This document shows, piece after piece, positions 1 through 6,152 of a stretch of 11,876 bases of DNA; position 1 is the stretch's first letter; each line of letters starts with the position of its first letter. The notes under the pieces were generated by a model. It made no database searches and had not been told where the DNA came from. It saw only the letters and a list, made by a program, of their open reading frames with translations. The DNA is from an uncultured Clostridia bacterium (GTDB lineage: Bacteria; Bacillota; Clostridia; Oscillospirales; CAG-272). The stretch is from contig CALAXC010000347.1 of the NCBI GenBank assembly GCA_937894775.1, positions 1 through 11,876 of the forward strand, in the 5' to 3' direction. Made by a program: the position numbers and the translations under genes.

Positions 1-2
1 CA

Positions 3-77
3 TGCTACAACGGAATAGACTGCGGTATTCGTTGGTCGCAGATGCCGTACGAAAGCGAGGTTGAGTATGAATCGTAA
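3..77 (+). CDS. C-terminal end of an unidentified accessory gene (partial, runs off left edge)
   Basis: The frame opening at base 3 reads 24 codons, ending ...EVEYES, before a TAA at 75-77. It is open to the left edge, so the N-terminus lies outside the window. Its end overlaps the start of the next gene by 11 bases (ATG at 67), and the same 11-base overlap recurs between the next two genes. This suggests a compact, translationally coupled gene string of the kind seen in prophages and conjugative elements. Too little sequence is visible to name a family. The call rests on the overlap pattern and on the ribosome binding site of the next gene lying inside this frame. Confidence 0.4.
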   Translation, partial: CYNGIDCGIRWSQMPYESEVEYES

Positions 78-441
78 AATCAGAGAAGTGCTAACGAAAA
101 TATACTACAAGAATAAAAATGTGTTGAAGTTTGAAGACACATTAATAGGGAGAAGGTTGGAAACCAAAGATGCACAGCGTTTTGCTATGGCACTCACTTA
201 TGCGGGTGATATTGAAAGAATCATCGAAGCCGCCCTTGCTGATCCGGTGCAAAAATACGAAGCAAAATGGGAACTTGGAGCAGAGTGTGAATATGCATAT
301 TGTTCTCATTGTGGACATCAACAATGGGCAAATTGGGACACATATCACGAAGCGGAGGAAAGCATTGGAGAGTTCCACAAAGAATACAAGTTCTGCCCGA
401 ACTGCGGATTTGAAATGAAAGGAGCTACTGATGAGCAGTAA
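67..441 (+). CDS. Small zinc-ribbon protein of phage/mobile-element type, function unknown
   Basis: This is a 124-residue protein. The ATG at 67 is preferred over the upstream TTG at 61 because a purine-rich GCGAGG (55-60) lies 6 bases ahead of it. The N-terminal half (about residues 1-60) is a charged helical region ending in an AALADP motif. The C-terminal half carries two cysteine knuckles, C79-x2-C82 and C110-x2-C113, a treble-clef or zinc-ribbon pattern that probably binds one zinc ion. Proteins with this pattern are common as uncharacterised ORFs in Clostridia prophages and integrative elements, but I cannot assign a function. It overlaps its upstream and downstream neighbours by 11 bases each. 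The downstream neighbour shares its N-terminal pattern and the AALA-D/E-P motif, so the two look like tandem paralogues. Confidence 0.65.
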   Translation: MNRKIREVLTKIYYKNKNVLKFEDTLIGRRLETKDAQRFAMALTYAGDIERIIEAALADPVQKYEAKWELGAECEYAYCSHCGHQQWANWDTYHEAEESIGEFHKEYKFCPNCGFEMKGATDEQ

Positions 442-643
442 CAAGATTCGTAAGGCATTAAGCCGCGCTATGTATACATTGAATAGATGGAGAGACTATA
501 CACCTGTATCTGCATGGGACGAGATTGGTGAAACACTAGACTCTATAGATGCTGCCCTTGCTGAGCCGGACAGGCTTTGCCGGTGCCACGGCCGACGCCT
601 TCACCCTTTTCGAGCGTTTAAACGCTTTCAATTCACTTCGTGA
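431..643 (+). pseudogene. Truncated paralogue of the preceding gene, running into a hairpin repeat
   Basis: The frame has a good start: AAAGGAG at 418-424 lies 6 bases before the ATG. Residues 1-46 resemble the preceding protein (NKIRKALSR... against NRKIREVLT..., then AALAEP against AALADP). Similarity holds at DNA level up to the end of that motif: 229-247 and 551-569 match at 17 of 19 bases. After about base 569 the frame enters hairpin-rich repeat DNA and encodes 24 basic, Cys/Arg/His-rich residues that look like chance translation before a TGA at 641-643. The likely reading is a gene cut off by a rearrangement or repeat insertion. A short functional protein cannot be excluded, because the remaining frame is open with a valid ribosome binding site. 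Confidence 0.55.
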
Positions 644-803
644 ATAGTCAGGGCTTCGCCCCGACACCCCACAAGCTTTTAAAAAAGCTTGACCAAAACT
701 TTTACGCTTTGGTTTGTGCGAACATCGCGGTCGAGCGCAGTGTGTGCGCTTAAAACTTTCCCGTATGAAAGTTTTTGGCGCCACCTTTTTTCAAAAAGGT
801 GGC
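570..803. repeat. Hairpin mosaic repeat, left copy (two facing modules)
   Basis: This stretch is a string of perfect small inverted repeats. They are the palindrome AGCGTTTAAACGCT (613-626), ATTCAC-TTC-GTGAAT (631-645), GGGC-TTC-GCCC (651-661), a 9-bp stem CAAGCTTTT (672-691), ACCAAA/TTTGGT (692-713), AGCGCA/TGCGCT (734-750), a 9-bp stem AAAACTTTC (752-775) and an 11-bp stem GCCACCTTTTT (780-803). Reading 672-703 forward and 803-767 backward gives the same module: an A/T-cored hairpin followed by CCAAAA(A)CTTTY. The region is therefore two facing copies. A third copy lies at 11760-11794. No transposase or gene is present. The hairpins could be REP-like elements or RNA structures, and which of these is not decided by sequence alone. 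Confidence 0.7.
780..803 (-). terminator. Strong hairpin 30 bases after cysE, possible terminator
   Basis: An 11-bp perfect stem (GCCACCTTTTT with its complement) with a TC/GA two-base loop sits just past the cysE stop codon (833-835). It is the strongest structure near the end of that transcript and is a plausible stop or 3'-end stabiliser. Neither strand shows a U-run after the stem, so it is not a canonical intrinsic terminator. It also belongs to the repeat family described for 570-803. Confidence 0.35.
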
Positions 804-832
804 ATAACTCCTAACACAAACTAACTAACCGA

Positions 833-1630
833 CTAACTCTTCCTCAACCGCTCGAGCTCCGCCTGCAGCTCGTCAAGCTTCAATTCAAGCCGTTTGATCT
901 CCTGCGCCACAGGATCGGGAACGTGTATCTGGTCGAGATCGTTTTCTATCTTGACTCCCTCTCTGCGCACGACCTTGGCGGGAATTCCCACCGCTGTACT
1001 GTTTTCGGGCATCTCCTTAAGAACGACAGCATTTGCCGCTATTTTAGTATTATCTCCTATCTGAAAAGGACCTAACACCTTAGCTCCCGCTCCTACCATA
1101 ACGTTATTTCCAAGCGTTGGATGACGTTTTCCTACGTCTTTTCCCGTACCTCCAAGCGTTACTCCCTGATATATCGTACAGTTATCGCCTATTTCGGCAG
1201 TTTCGCCTATAACTACTCCCATTCCGTGATCTATCATCAAGCCCTTGCCTATAGTAGCTCCGGGATGGATCTCTATTCCCGTAAATGCTCGGGATATCTG
1301 ACTTACCGCTCTCGCTGAAAAATAATGCTCTCGCAGATAAAGTCCGTGCGCTATTCTGTGCGCTATGAGTGCGTGAATACCCGAATAAAGCAACAAGACC
1401 TCAAGATTGCTTCTTGCCGCGGGATCGCGCTCTCTTACCGCATTTACATCCTCTCTTACAGAACGTATAAGCGCCCTCGCGCCTTTATGCGCCGATTTAA
1501 CTGTCCTTACGCTTTTCTTTGCAAGTTCGGCAAGCTCTGCATTTATATACCCGATAAAATCGGGCTCTCTGTCTTTTCTTACAGTTTGTTCTATTCTTGC
1601 TATACGTTTTTTCTTTAACCGACGGTTCAA
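833..1630 (-). CDS. cysE: Serine O-acetyltransferase
   Basis: The enzyme makes O-acetylserine from serine and acetyl-CoA, the first committed step of cysteine synthesis in the cytoplasm. The protein is 265 residues from a TTG start at 1630. That start is chosen because a perfect GGAGGTGA (1635-1642) lies 7 bases before it. An ATG at 1663 in the same frame falls inside the leader terminator and has no such site. Residues 68-74 (RDPAARS) begin the conserved helical domain. IHPGATIG (121-128) and IDHGMGVVIGETAEIG (133-148) are hallmark family motifs, with His135 the likely catalytic base. A left-handed beta-helix of hexapeptide repeats follows, then a Leu/Glu-rich coiled-coil tail (about 235-265). 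About 50 Lys/Arg-rich residues precede the usual family N-terminus. The gene follows ylbJ on the same strand but has its own promoter and T-box. Confidence 0.95.
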   Translation of the reverse strand: MNRRLKKKRIARIEQTVRKDREPDFIGYINAELAELAKKSVRTVKSAHKGARALIRSVREDVNAVRERDPAARSNLEVLLLYSGIHALIAHRIAHGLYLREHYFSARAVSQISRAFTGIEIHPGATIGKGLMIDHGMGVVIGETAEIGDNCTIYQGVTLGGTGKDVGKRHPTLGNNVMVGAGAKVLGPFQIGDNTKIAANAVVLKEMPENSTAVGIPAKVVRREGVKIENDLDQIHVPDPVAQEIKRLELKLDELQAELERLRKS

Positions 1631-1634
1631 TATA

Positions 1635-1642
1635 TCACCTCC
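1635..1642 (-). promoter_or_regulatory. Ribosome binding site that fixes the cysE TTG start
   Basis: On the minus strand this reads GGAGGTGA, an 8-base complement to the 3' end of 16S rRNA, 7 bases before TTG (1630-1628). It lies just downstream of the U-run of the T-box terminator, so ribosomes can reach it only in read-through transcripts. Confidence 0.85.
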
Positions 1643-1650
1643 AAGAAAAC

Positions 1651-1681
1651 AAAAAACCTCCATACCCTACGGTATAGAGGT
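1651..1681 (-). terminator. T-box intrinsic terminator upstream of cysE
   Basis: On the minus strand, ACCTCTATACC (1681-1671) pairs with GGTATGGAGGT (1666-1656) around a 4-base loop. The 11-bp stem has a single G-U pair and is followed by a run of T (1656-1651). Its 5' arm overlaps the 3' arm of the antiterminator (1683-1676), so the two folds exclude each other, as expected for a transcriptional T-box. Confidence 0.9.
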
Positions 1682-1873
1682 GCTATGCACGGTTCCACTC
1701 TAAGTTTAACTCGTATCTCCTTAACGCGGAGCAACGTCACCGCTACACAGCAAAAAGCCTTCACGGTAAGATCTCCCGAGCGCACAAGCCGTTCTCCTCA
1801 TATCCCCGCTTTCAGCCCAAATGACGGTGATTCTCTGCTTTTGGAGTGACGGTTTCTTCCCGTTCACAGATCA
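1651..1873 (-). ncRNA. T-box riboswitch, predicted tRNA-Cys type, controlling cysE
   Basis: The minus-strand leader contains the T-box sequence AGAGTGGAACCGTG (1701-1688). Its antiterminator folds exactly: AGAG/CTCT, a 7-base bulge TGGAACC, then GTGC/GCAC with an ATA loop. Stem I closes with GATCT (1872-1868) against AGATC (1774-1770). An upper helix, CCGTCACTCC (1852-1843) with GGAGAACGG (1797-1789), brackets a specifier loop containing TGC (1784-1782), a Cys codon. The bulge reads UGGA, which pairs with UCCA, matching the U discriminator base of bacterial tRNA-Cys. Uncharged tRNA-Cys would stabilise the antiterminator and allow cysE transcription. T-box identity is very secure, and the Cys assignment rests on these two agreeing features plus the downstream gene. 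Confidence 0.92.
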
Positions 1874-1882
1874 ATATATTAT

Positions 1883-1911
1883 ATTATACACTTTTTTTGA
1901 AGTTTTGTAAA
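1883..1911 (-). promoter_or_regulatory. Sigma-A promoter of the cysE T-box transcript
   Basis: On the minus strand, TTTACA (1911-1906) and a perfect TATAAT (1888-1883) are separated by exactly 17 bases. Transcription would start near 1876, just before stem I of the T-box. The promoter lies within the last codons of ylbJ, and the ylbJ TAA stop (1886-1884) is part of the -10 hexamer. Confidence 0.85.
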
Positions 1912-3005
1912 TACTTTTTTAAAATTTTACTTTTCTCACCCCGCAACGAAATAAAAAGAGCGCATAGAAAAAGCGCAAAAACAGCCTGTGTAAGAACGTT
2001 CTCTCGGTAAAGAACAAAGGATTCGACGCTTTTTCCCGAAAGCTCGTTTTCCTCAAAAAAGAATCGCAGCGCCGCAAAACACATCAAAAAGCTCGATGCC
2101 GCGCAAAACAGCTTTGCAATTATATATCCGCCAAGCTTTATATCGCTGCCGATATATGCAAGCTGGCAGGCTATCGATATTCCCGAAAATCCAAGTATCG
2201 CCGCCGCTATCGGCGCTCCGTCAAACCCCAGCGTTGCCGCCTTTGCGACTCCGCCCGTCATTTCAAAAGCTCCGTAAAGCAGTGCCGACAGAGCTTTCCC
2301 AAGTCCGAAGGATGCGAATATTCCGTCTATCAGCTCACCTATCATAGAAAAGAAAACCACGAATGCAGATATTGAAAAAAGCGCTCTTGCCGAAGAGGTG
2401 ACCGCGCGAATAAAAGCATTTTTTTCGTGATTTTCTCTTTTTTCTCTTTTTGCGGTACTTCTTAAGCAAAAATAATGTCCTTTCTCCTTTTTAAAAAAAT
2501 GACGGCTTGCAATACCTATCAAAAAAGCGTTTATAAGCGATATTATATAGAGCATCACCCCAAAGGTCAGCGATCCGAAAAGTCCCTCTCCCACCGCGCT
2601 GATAAAAAATGCGGGGCTCGGCGCCGAAATAAAAAGCGAAAGGCGTAAAAGCTCACATCGGTCTATTTTTCCGTCGCGGTAAAGACCTATAGCCGAGCTT
2701 ATTCCTATCGGAAATCCAAAAAGCATACCGAGAAGAAAAGAAAGCGCGCCCTCATTTGATATTTTAAATATTTTAGCAAGCGGGCGGCACACAGACGAGG
2801 AGAGTACCTCACAAGCGCCCGTATCAACGATTATTTCGGATATTACCATAAACGGAAAAAGCGATGGGATAAGCCTATTCACCGACAGCTCTATTCCCTT
2901 TTTTATTCCGACAGAGCAGATCTCCGAATAATAAAAGCCAAGAAAGACCGCTATCATACCGAAAAAAAGAAAAAGAATTTTTCTGTCAGATCGCCTTTCG
3001 GTCAT
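1884..3005 (-). CDS. ylbJ: Sporulation integral membrane protein YlbJ
   Basis: A 373-residue polytopic membrane protein. Hydrophobic segments include about residues 9-28, the stretch around SLFPFMVISEIIV (about 48-60), the FLLGMLFGFPIGISSAIGLY region (about 90-110) and several more towards the C-terminus. The pattern of a Pro-rich SLFPF motif, GFPIG, then YRDGKI and SAPSPAFFISAVGEGLFG matches the YlbJ/Gate-domain family, related to nucleoside-recognition and SpmA-like proteins. Family members are sporulation proteins made in the mother cell and needed for normal spore formation. Transport function is suspected but the substrate is not established. AAAGGAGAG (3022-3014) precedes the ATG. It is transcribed divergently from yqfC across an 87-base gap and may share mother-cell control with it. 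It is somewhat shorter than the roughly 400 residues of Bacillus YlbJ. Confidence 0.85.
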   Translation of the reverse strand: MTERRSDRKILFLFFGMIAVFLGFYYSEICSVGIKKGIELSVNRLIPSLFPFMVISEIIVDTGACEVLSSSVCRPLAKIFKISNEGALSFLLGMLFGFPIGISSAIGLYRDGKIDRCELLRLSLFISAPSPAFFISAVGEGLFGSLTFGVMLYIISLINAFLIGIASRHFFKKEKGHYFCLRSTAKREKRENHEKNAFIRAVTSSARALFSISAFVVFFSMIGELIDGIFASFGLGKALSALLYGAFEMTGGVAKAATLGFDGAPIAAAILGFSGISIACQLAYIGSDIKLGGYIIAKLFCAASSFLMCFAALRFFFEENELSGKSVESFVLYRENVLTQAVFALFLCALFISLRGEKSKILKKYLQNFKKSV

Positions 3006-3092
3006 TTAAGACACTCTCCTTTCATAAAATAGTTTTACAGTAAATTCTACACTAAAGCCTTGCAAATTATGTCTTTAAAAAAGGAGAACACT

Positions 3093-3410
3093 ATGAAAGA
3101 AGAAAAAAAGCCGCCGCTCGTCGAACGCATCTGCCGAGTGCTTGATATTCCGCCCGAGTCGGTATCTCACACCCCATATATCGAGCTTCACGGAAAAACT
3201 CTGCTGAAAATACGTGACGGCGGAAAAATACTGCTTTACACAAGGGAAAAGATCAAAATATCCCTGCCTCACACAAAAGACATTCTCACGGTTATCGGAA
3301 GCGAGCTTTCCTGCTCCTTTTTTAATTTAGGAGCGGTCGGAATAGAGGGCGAGATCGAAACGCTCACCTTTGCAAAAGAAGATATTTCAAAGGAGAGACC
3401 GCAAAAATGA
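3093..3410 (+). CDS. yqfC: Sporulation protein YqfC (YabP/YqfC family)
   Basis: A 105-residue protein. The ATG at 3093 is chosen over an in-frame TTG at 3060 because AAGGAG (3081-3086) lies 6 bases before it. The sequence shows the family signature: a helical LVERICRVLDIP start, then a beta-rich core with PYIELHGKTLLKI and YTREKIKISL, and a GIEGEIETLTF end. Family members are small sporulation proteins under the early mother-cell sigma factor (SigE in Bacillus), and yqfC is usually paired with yqfD. The stop overlaps the yqfD start as ATGA (3407-3410), so the two are probably translationally coupled. The exact biochemical role is unknown to me. Confidence 0.9.
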   Translation: MKEEKKPPLVERICRVLDIPPESVSHTPYIELHGKTLLKIRDGGKILLYTREKIKISLPHTKDILTVIGSELSCSFFNLGAVGIEGEIETLTFAKEDISKERPQK

Positions 3411-4585
3411 AGCGTCCTTCATTTATTTTCGGATACTGCATAATAAAAGCAAACAAAACCGATGTAGAAAAAATAATAAATCTTTGCAACGCAAATTCTA
3501 TAATATATTCGGATATCCGCCTCGAAGAAGAAAAAGTCTTTTTTTCGATAGCTCTTTTACACAAGAAAAGATTTATAAAGCTTTGCTCCTCATACGGTAT
3601 AACGGCAGAAACAATAGCTCACAAAGGACTCCCTTCTCTTTTTCTGCGGCACCGCAAGCGCATAGGGCTTCCCTTAGGCGCGCTTATCGGTATTTTGTTT
3701 CTCATTTTTTCATCGGGACTTGTGTGGGATATAAGAATAGACGGAGCGATAACTGTAAGCGAGCGCGAGATTCTTGACACACTTAAGGATTGCGGACTTT
3801 ATATCGGTACCAAAACAAAAAGCATAGATGCCGACGTGCTCGAAACGCAGGCTCTTATTCTTTCCGACAAAATTTCCTGGATAAGCATAAATATGTCGGG
3901 AACGGTCGCAAACGTCGAGATAAGAGAGCTTGACGAAGCCCCGCAAGAAGATGACGGAATAATTTATTCAAACGTAGTCGCAAAATGCGAAGGCGTTATA
4001 GTAGGCTTTGAAGAAATAAGCGGCTCGCCCGCAGTAAAGATAGGCGATGCGGTATGCAAGGGACAGCTTCTTATATCGGGACTTGTGGGTGACGAGCTGA
4101 AGCCTATGCGATTTATGCGAGCCGAAGGCAAGGTATTTTCAGAGGTCGAGGAGACCGTTGAAATAAAAATTCCTCAAAAATACACAAAAAAAACAGCAAA
4201 CAGCGTATTAAATGAAGAAAAATCTTTAATTTTTTTCGAAAATGAGATAAAATTTTTCTCAAACTGTAGAAATTGCACCTCAAGTTGTGATAAAATAGAT
4301 ATATTGGAAAGCTTTTATACGATAAACCAAAAAAAGCTTCCATTTGCAATAAAAACTCTTAAGCATATCGAATATACCGAAACCGAGCTCGAGCGTTCGG
4401 AATCCGAGCTTGAAAGAATAGCAACCGAAAAGCTTTTCCGTCATATAAGCGAAGAATTCAAGGATGCGCAGATCCTTTCACGCAGCTCCTCATCGACCTT
4501 TGAAAACGGTATATACACTCTGCGCTGTAAAATAAAATGCATAAGAAACATAGCTGAGATAAGAGAAATAGAGCTTACATCATAA
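3407..4585 (+). CDS. yqfD: Sporulation protein YqfD
   Basis: A 392-residue protein with a cytoplasmic N-terminal domain (1-83), a basic flank (KGLPSLFLRHRKR) and a single membrane segment (about 87-107). The family motif LVWDIRIDG (105-113) follows, then a POTRA-like beta-alpha region (about 108-170) and a long extracytoplasmic domain. The layout fits the YqfD family, mother-cell sporulation membrane proteins found next to yqfC. In the C-terminal half there is a cysteine cluster, C287-x2-C290-x3-C294, that I do not recall as a family feature. That stretch (about 4180-4330) is AT-rich compared with its surroundings. The length is typical. It starts within yqfC (4-base overlap) and lies 24 bases before phoH. 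Confidence 0.9.
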   Translation: MKRPSFIFGYCIIKANKTDVEKIINLCNANSIIYSDIRLEEEKVFFSIALLHKKRFIKLCSSYGITAETIAHKGLPSLFLRHRKRIGLPLGALIGILFLIFSSGLVWDIRIDGAITVSEREILDTLKDCGLYIGTKTKSIDADVLETQALILSDKISWISINMSGTVANVEIRELDEAPQEDDGIIYSNVVAKCEGVIVGFEEISGSPAVKIGDAVCKGQLLISGLVGDELKPMRFMRAEGKVFSEVEETVEIKIPQKYTKKTANSVLNEEKSLIFFENEIKFFSNCRNCTSSCDKIDILESFYTINQKKLPFAIKTLKHIEYTETELERSESELERIATEKLFRHISEEFKDAQILSRSSSSTFENGIYTLRCKIKCIRNIAEIREIELTS

Positions 4586-4609
4586 ACTCAAAAGGAATTA
4601 AAACAGGAT

Positions 4610-5656
4610 ATGGAAAAAAAGATAACAAAAATTATAAAAATAGAAAACGTCGAGATCACTGCACGGCTCTTCGGCAGCTTTGATATAAACACGAAGATGC
4701 TCGAATCGGCATTCTCGGTAAGCATCAAGAACCGAAGCGACGGTGAGGGAGATGCTATATGCATTTCGGGTGATGATCAGAGCAAAGTAAATGCCGCCGC
4801 AAAGGCTATCGAAGCATTAAAGAAGCTGGCGCGCTCAAACGAGGTCCTCACCGAACAGCAGGTAGGCTATGTCATTTCAATGGTTCAGGACGGAAACGAC
4901 GGAGAGCTTGACGGTCTTGATGACGAATGTATCTGCATCACGACCAACGGAAAGCCGATAAAGCCCAAAACCGTAGGTCAAAAGCGTTACGTTGACAATA
5001 TCCAGAAAAACACCATAGTATTCGGCATCGGTCCTGCGGGCACGGGAAAGACCTTTCTTGCGGTAGCTATGGCGGTAAGAGCCCTGAGGCAAAAGCAGGT
5101 AAACAGAATAATCCTCACCCGTCCCGCGATCGAAGCGGGAGAGAAGCTCGGTTTTCTTCCTGGAGATCTTCAAAGCAAGATAGACCCCTATCTTCGTCCG
5201 CTCTACGATGCTCTGTTTGAAATGATGGGAGCCGAAAACTATAACCGTCTGCTCGAAAAAGGAACTATCGAGATAGCGCCCCTCGCCTATATGCGAGGAA
5301 GAACGCTTGATGACAGCTTTATAATTCTCGACGAAGCGCAAAACGCAACGCCCGAACAGATGAAAATGTTTCTTACACGTCTTGGATTCAACTCAAAGGC
5401 GGTAATTACGGGTGACCTCACGCAAACCGACCTTCCCTTCGGACAAAAGAGCGGTCTTGCGATAGCGACGAATATCCTTACCGACATCGAGGATATCGGT
5501 ATTCACGCCTTTACCGAGCGCGACGTAGTACGACACAAGCTCGTTGCGAAGATCATTCTCGCATACGATAAATACGAAAAAAAGCTTAGCGAACAGCAAA
5601 GCAAAGCCCCTCAGAAAAATCAAAGACAAAACAAAGGAGCTGAAAAGAAAAAATGA
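4610..5656 (+). CDS. phoH: PhoH family ATPase (PhoL-like)
   Basis: A 348-residue cytoplasmic ATPase. An N-terminal KH-like RNA-binding region (about 1-95) precedes the P-loop domain. Walker A is GPAGTGKT (141-148) and Walker B is FIILDEAQ, with DEAQ at 241-244. The conserved TRPAIEAGEKLGFLPGDL and ITGDLTQTDLP motifs of the family are also present. The C-terminal tail is Lys/Gln-rich and low in complexity. PhoH-like proteins are linked to RNA metabolism and ribosome maturation, and their constant neighbour is ybeY, as here (4-base ATGA overlap). The ribosome binding site is modest: AAAGGAA at 4591-4597 lies about 12 bases before the ATG, farther than usual. No better in-frame start is seen before the conserved N-terminus. 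Confidence 0.94.
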   Translation: MEKKITKIIKIENVEITARLFGSFDINTKMLESAFSVSIKNRSDGEGDAICISGDDQSKVNAAAKAIEALKKLARSNEVLTEQQVGYVISMVQDGNDGELDGLDDECICITTNGKPIKPKTVGQKRYVDNIQKNTIVFGIGPAGTGKTFLAVAMAVRALRQKQVNRIILTRPAIEAGEKLGFLPGDLQSKIDPYLRPLYDALFEMMGAENYNRLLEKGTIEIAPLAYMRGRTLDDSFIILDEAQNATPEQMKMFLTRLGFNSKAVITGDLTQTDLPFGQKSGLAIATNILTDIEDIGIHAFTERDVVRHKLVAKIILAYDKYEKKLSEQQSKAPQKNQRQNKGAEKKK

Positions 5657-6135
5657 AAAATCAAAAGCCTATGATATATTTTTTAAACTCGCAGGAGCTT
5701 CTTCCCGTAACTTATGCGCAAAAAATACTTGTACGCAGAGCGGTCGAAGCAACGCTTGAATATGAAAACGTTATCCCCGCGCTTGAAATATCGGTAACCT
5801 TTACCGATAACGAAGGAATACGCAAGATCAATAAGGAATTTCGTTCAAAGGACGAGCCTACCGACGTTCTTTCCTTTCCCCTTCTTGACTGTAACGATAT
5901 ATCGTTTTGTGCCGCCAGTGAAAGCCTTGGCGATATCGTTATTTCGCTTGAACGCGCAAAAGAGCAGGCAGACAGGTACGGTCACAGCTTTGAACGTGAG
6001 ATAGCCTTTCTCACGGTTCACTCTATGCTCCATCTTTTAGGCTACGACCACGTAAACAGCGAGGAAGAAGAACTCGAAATGCGCAAAAAGCAAAGTGAGA
6101 TCCTCTCGCTTATGGGACTTGAAATAAAACAGTAA
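5653..6135 (+). CDS. ybeY: Endoribonuclease YbeY (16S rRNA maturation)
   Basis: A 160-residue metal-dependent RNase involved in 16S rRNA 3'-end maturation and ribosome quality control. The zinc-binding signature H-x3-H-x5-H is intact at His123, His127 and His133 (HSMLHLLGYDH), preceded by the conserved region FRSKDEPTDVLSFP and by LGDIVIS. Length is normal for the family. It overlaps phoH by 4 bases and precedes era by 17 bases. Era also acts on the 16S rRNA 3' end, so the neighbours share a task. Confidence 0.95.
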   Translation: MKNQKPMIYFLNSQELLPVTYAQKILVRRAVEATLEYENVIPALEISVTFTDNEGIRKINKEFRSKDEPTDVLSFPLLDCNDISFCAASESLGDIVISLERAKEQADRYGHSFEREIAFLTVHSMLHLLGYDHVNSEEEELEMRKKQSEILSLMGLEIKQ

Positions 6136-6152
6136 ACGAAGGATTTTAAAAT

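Noticed and set aside
570..803. CRISPR array or insertion sequence
   Set aside because: There are no evenly spaced identical direct repeats and no transposase frame. The structure is a series of different hairpins.
804..840. Short CTAAC/GTTAG repeats after cysE
   Set aside because: There are about five imperfect copies with uneven spacing. They place stop codons in several frames but are too short and irregular to call a functional repeat.
1633..1663. Upstream ATG start for cysE at 1663
   Set aside because: It lies inside the T-box terminator stem and has no ribosome binding site. The TTG at 1630 has a perfect one at correct spacing.
3370..3777. 135-residue plus-strand frame overlapping yqfC and yqfD
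   Set aside because: It is out of frame with two well-supported sporulation genes, and its Arg/Ser-rich composition is that of a shifted frame.
4877..5341. 154-residue open frame on the minus strand
   Set aside because: It lies wholly inside phoH, opposite the ATPase motifs, and shows no family features. It is an antisense shadow of a strongly coding gene.
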